Assembly: GCA_025370075.1 (NCBI GenBank)
Contig: CP073016.1
Location: 2,604,001-2,668,000, forward strand
Reading direction: 5' to 3'
DNA from: Chryseotalea sp. WA131a
GTDB taxonomy: Bacteria; Bacteroidota; Bacteroidia; Cytophagales; Cyclobacteriaceae
DNA: 64,000 bases
Of this stretch, positions 62,397-64,000 are shown one piece after another. A program made the translations under genes and the position numbers. The notes below the pieces were generated by a model. That model was not told the origin of the DNA. It was given only the letters and a program-made list of their open reading frames with translations, and made no database searches. Every line of letters begins with the position of its first letter. Position 1 is the stretch's first letter.

Positions 62397-63364
62397 ACCA
62401 TCAATTTCTCTATGATTCCATCTACGGTTACCCCATCGGCTTCTGCTTTAAAGTTGCGCACCATGCGGTGTCGTAGCACGGGTTTGGCAATGGCTTGCAC
62501 ATCTTCAATATCAGGGGAATACTTTCCATTGATGAGGGCATTACATTTAGCCCCTAACACCAAATACTGCGAAGCACGGGGGCCAGCACCCCATTCTAAT
62601 AAATCATTTGCTATCGAAGAGGCTCCCGTTTTTCCGGGGCGTGTTGACTGGCTCAATTTCACAGCATACTCTACTACATTATCGGCAATGGGCACTCTGC
62701 GCACCAAATGCTGAAAGGCCACAATCTCTTCGGCTGTAAGTGTTTTAGATGCTTGCTGAACAACATCTGCTGTCGTATTTTTTACAATACTTAACTCCTG
62801 CTGGTAAGAAGGGTAATCCAAAAAAATGTTAAACATAAAACGATCCAACTGCGCTTCTGGCAACGGATATGTTCCTTCTTGTTCGATGGGATTCTGCGTG
62901 GCCAGTACAAAAAACGGGCGCGGAAGCGGATAGGTATTTCCGGCAATGGTCACTGCATATTCTTGCATTGACTCTAACAGCGCGGCTTGGGTTTTGGGCG
63001 GTGTGCGGTTGATCTCATCTGCCAAAATAATGTTCGCGAATATTGGCCCTTTGACAAATTGAAAATTGCGCTCTTTGTCCATCGTTTCTGCACCTACAAT
63101 ATCGGAAGGCATTAAATCGGGCGTGAACTGGATGCGCTTAAAATGTAAGTCAAGCGAGGTAGCAATGGTTTGTACCAACAATGTTTTGGCCAAACCCGGA
63201 ACACCCACCAACAACGAATGGCCTTGACAAAAAATACTGGTGAGCACCAAGCGCACCACTTCATCTTGCCCTACCACCACCTTGGCAATTTCGCTCCTCA
63301 GGTTTTGATAGCTCTGTGCCAACGCATCGGCTGCTTCTACATCGTTTTTGAAATTCATTTTCAT
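62393..63364 (-). CDS. MoxR-family AAA ATPase
   Basis: A 323-residue AAA+ ATPase of the MoxR group. Walker A-like VGVPGLAKTLLVQ near 58, Walker B ILADEINRTPPKTQAALLESMQE, sensor region ATQNPIEQEGTYPLPEAQLDRFMF. MoxR proteins act as chaperones in maturation of protein or metal complexes, often with a von Willebrand partner. No partner gene is visible to the left; it is convergent with SCO1 (4-base overlap). Confidence 0.93.
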   Translation of the reverse strand: MKMNFKNDVEAADALAQSYQNLRSEIAKVVVGQDEVVRLVLTSIFCQGHSLLVGVPGLAKTLLVQTIATSLDLHFKRIQFTPDLMPSDIVGAETMDKERNFQFVKGPIFANIILADEINRTPPKTQAALLESMQEYAVTIAGNTYPLPRPFFVLATQNPIEQEGTYPLPEAQLDRFMFNIFLDYPSYQQELSIVKNTTADVVQQASKTLTAEEIVAFQHLVRRVPIADNVVEYAVKLSQSTRPGKTGASSIANDLLEWGAGPRASQYLVLGAKCNALINGKYSPDIEDVQAIAKPVLRHRMVRNFKAEADGVTVDGIIEKLMV

Positions 63365-63400
63365 TTGAGATTTTAGATTCCTGATTTTAGAATGAAGGTG

Positions 63401-64000
63401 CTACTCTAAAATCTTACAATAATTGTACGTTGGGTCGATGTTGATGAATACATCTTGGCGCGACTTACTAAACCACTTGCCAATGGCTTTGTCTCTTTTC
63501 TCCGCCAAGGCGGCCGATTGAATGCGGTGCCAGTCATCTTTTAAATTAGCTTGGTGCGGAGGCACCTTCGTTTTATAGTATAGAATGCGCATACCTTCTT
63601 TTCCATCATCGGTGCGGTACGCAATTGGCTTAGAGATGGTTCCCAACTTCATGGTATCAATTGCCAAGTAAACGACTGGATCAATATCGCGAAGCGAAAC
63701 GTTGATACCTCCATCAGGATCGGTAAAGTAGCCACCACGGCCTTTGGTTTCGCTATCATCTGAGAATTGCTTGGCGGCATACTCAAACTTGATACTGTCT
63801 TTCACAATTTTTCTCCGCAAGCTATCTAAGAATTTTTCTGCTCGATTAATATCTTCCTTCGATGGATTGCCCAACAATAAAATGTGGCGTGAATTATACT
63901 CGTTGCCGCGTCTGTCAATCAACTGCATGATGTGGTGGCCAAAGGAGGATTTGAAAGGCATAGAGATTTCGCCTTTGCGAAGTTTAAATGCCATGGCTTC
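63401..64000 (-). CDS. Parvulin-type peptidyl-prolyl isomerase (partial, runs off right edge)
   Basis: The final 200 codons, open to the window's right end on the minus strand, with ATG 63994 only an internal methionine. It carries the end of one parvulin domain (KLRKGEISMPFKSSFGHHIMQL) and the start to end of another (NSRHILLLGNPSKED, AKQFSDDSETKGRGGYFTDPDGG, KLGTISKPIAYRTDDG). That plan is SurA/PpiC-like. It acts on envelope proteins in the periplasm. It is 36 bases upstream of MoxR on the same strand. Confidence 0.88.
   Translation of the reverse strand, partial: EAMAFKLRKGEISMPFKSSFGHHIMQLIDRRGNEYNSRHILLLGNPSKEDINRAEKFLDSLRRKIVKDSIKFEYAAKQFSDDSETKGRGGYFTDPDGGINVSLRDIDPVVYLAIDTMKLGTISKPIAYRTDDGKEGMRILYYKTKVPPHQANLKDDWHRIQSAALAEKRDKAIGKWFSKSRQDVFINIDPTYNYCKILE

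Overview
The window looks like a chromosomal segment of a Bacteroidota member, most likely a Cytophagales-type lineage. The grounds are the promoter words of the TAnnTTTG type close to start codons, weak or absent Shine-Dalgarno sequences, and the gene families present: DUF721 beside recF, DUF4154 (YfiR-like) proteins, BBP2-like porin, class II DAHP synthase fused to chorismate mutase, many Sec lipoproteins, and YHYH proteins. This assignment is inference; no rRNA lies in the window.

Layout. 1-2.4 kb: the start of a type I restriction HsdR, running off the left edge. 3-6 kb: valS, whose last codons and stop lie in the end of a decayed ISAs1 element. 6-12 kb: a secreted barrel-like protein, tuf with an upstream tRNA Tyr-Gly-Thr cluster (all minus strand), DUF721-recF, and pdhA. 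12-21 kb: a membrane protein plus LytTR regulator flanked by copies of the pdhA 3' end, two S41 peptidases, a D-aminoacylase-like lipoprotein, a leuC-like remnant, a GNAT acetyltransferase and an M24 peptidase. 21-27 kb: a LuxR response regulator followed by a peptide locus: two small double-glycine-type leader peptides under one duplicated leader, a thioredoxin-fold-like protein, a LanFEG-like ABC set, and the broken end of a peptide exporter. 27-36 kb: a transporter, a GH30 gene with a truncated second copy, a frameshifted DUF1223 gene, homogentisate dioxygenase, small proteins, SDR and TetR. 37-46 kb: porin, Ppx/GppA, acyl-CoA carboxylase beta, a Fic protein with a palindromic operator array, M42 peptidase, and two DUF4154 proteins, the second with a frameshift in its signal peptide. 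46-50.5 kb: aromatic amino acid operon (pheA, aminotransferase, tyrA, DAHP synthase-chorismate mutase). 50.5-62.4 kb: VanY peptidase, RIC/hemerythrin protein, thioesterases, then an ECF sigma - small membrane protein - Spy/CnrX-like protein - YHYH - YHYH - MORN-like lipoprotein - SCO1 cluster invaded by three insertion sequences (IS630, ISAs1, IS1380 types). 62.4-64 kb: MoxR ATPase and a parvulin-type isomerase leaving the right edge.

A recurrent theme is small repeats acting inside or at the edges of genes. Palindromic and heptamer repeats are inserted in frame in valS and recF, replace the core of two tRNA-Thr copies, make up the apparent N-terminus of the VanY protein, and fill the spacers of the aro operon. 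This resembles Rickettsia palindromic elements or cyanobacterial heptamer repeats, but the families here are different sequences.

The two best candidates for undescribed biology are the leader-peptide locus at 22.0-27.0 kb and the ECF/Spy/YHYH/SCO1 locus at 53.5-62.4 kb, for which I infer an envelope metal (possibly copper) role. No function was tested; all family calls come from reading the sequence.
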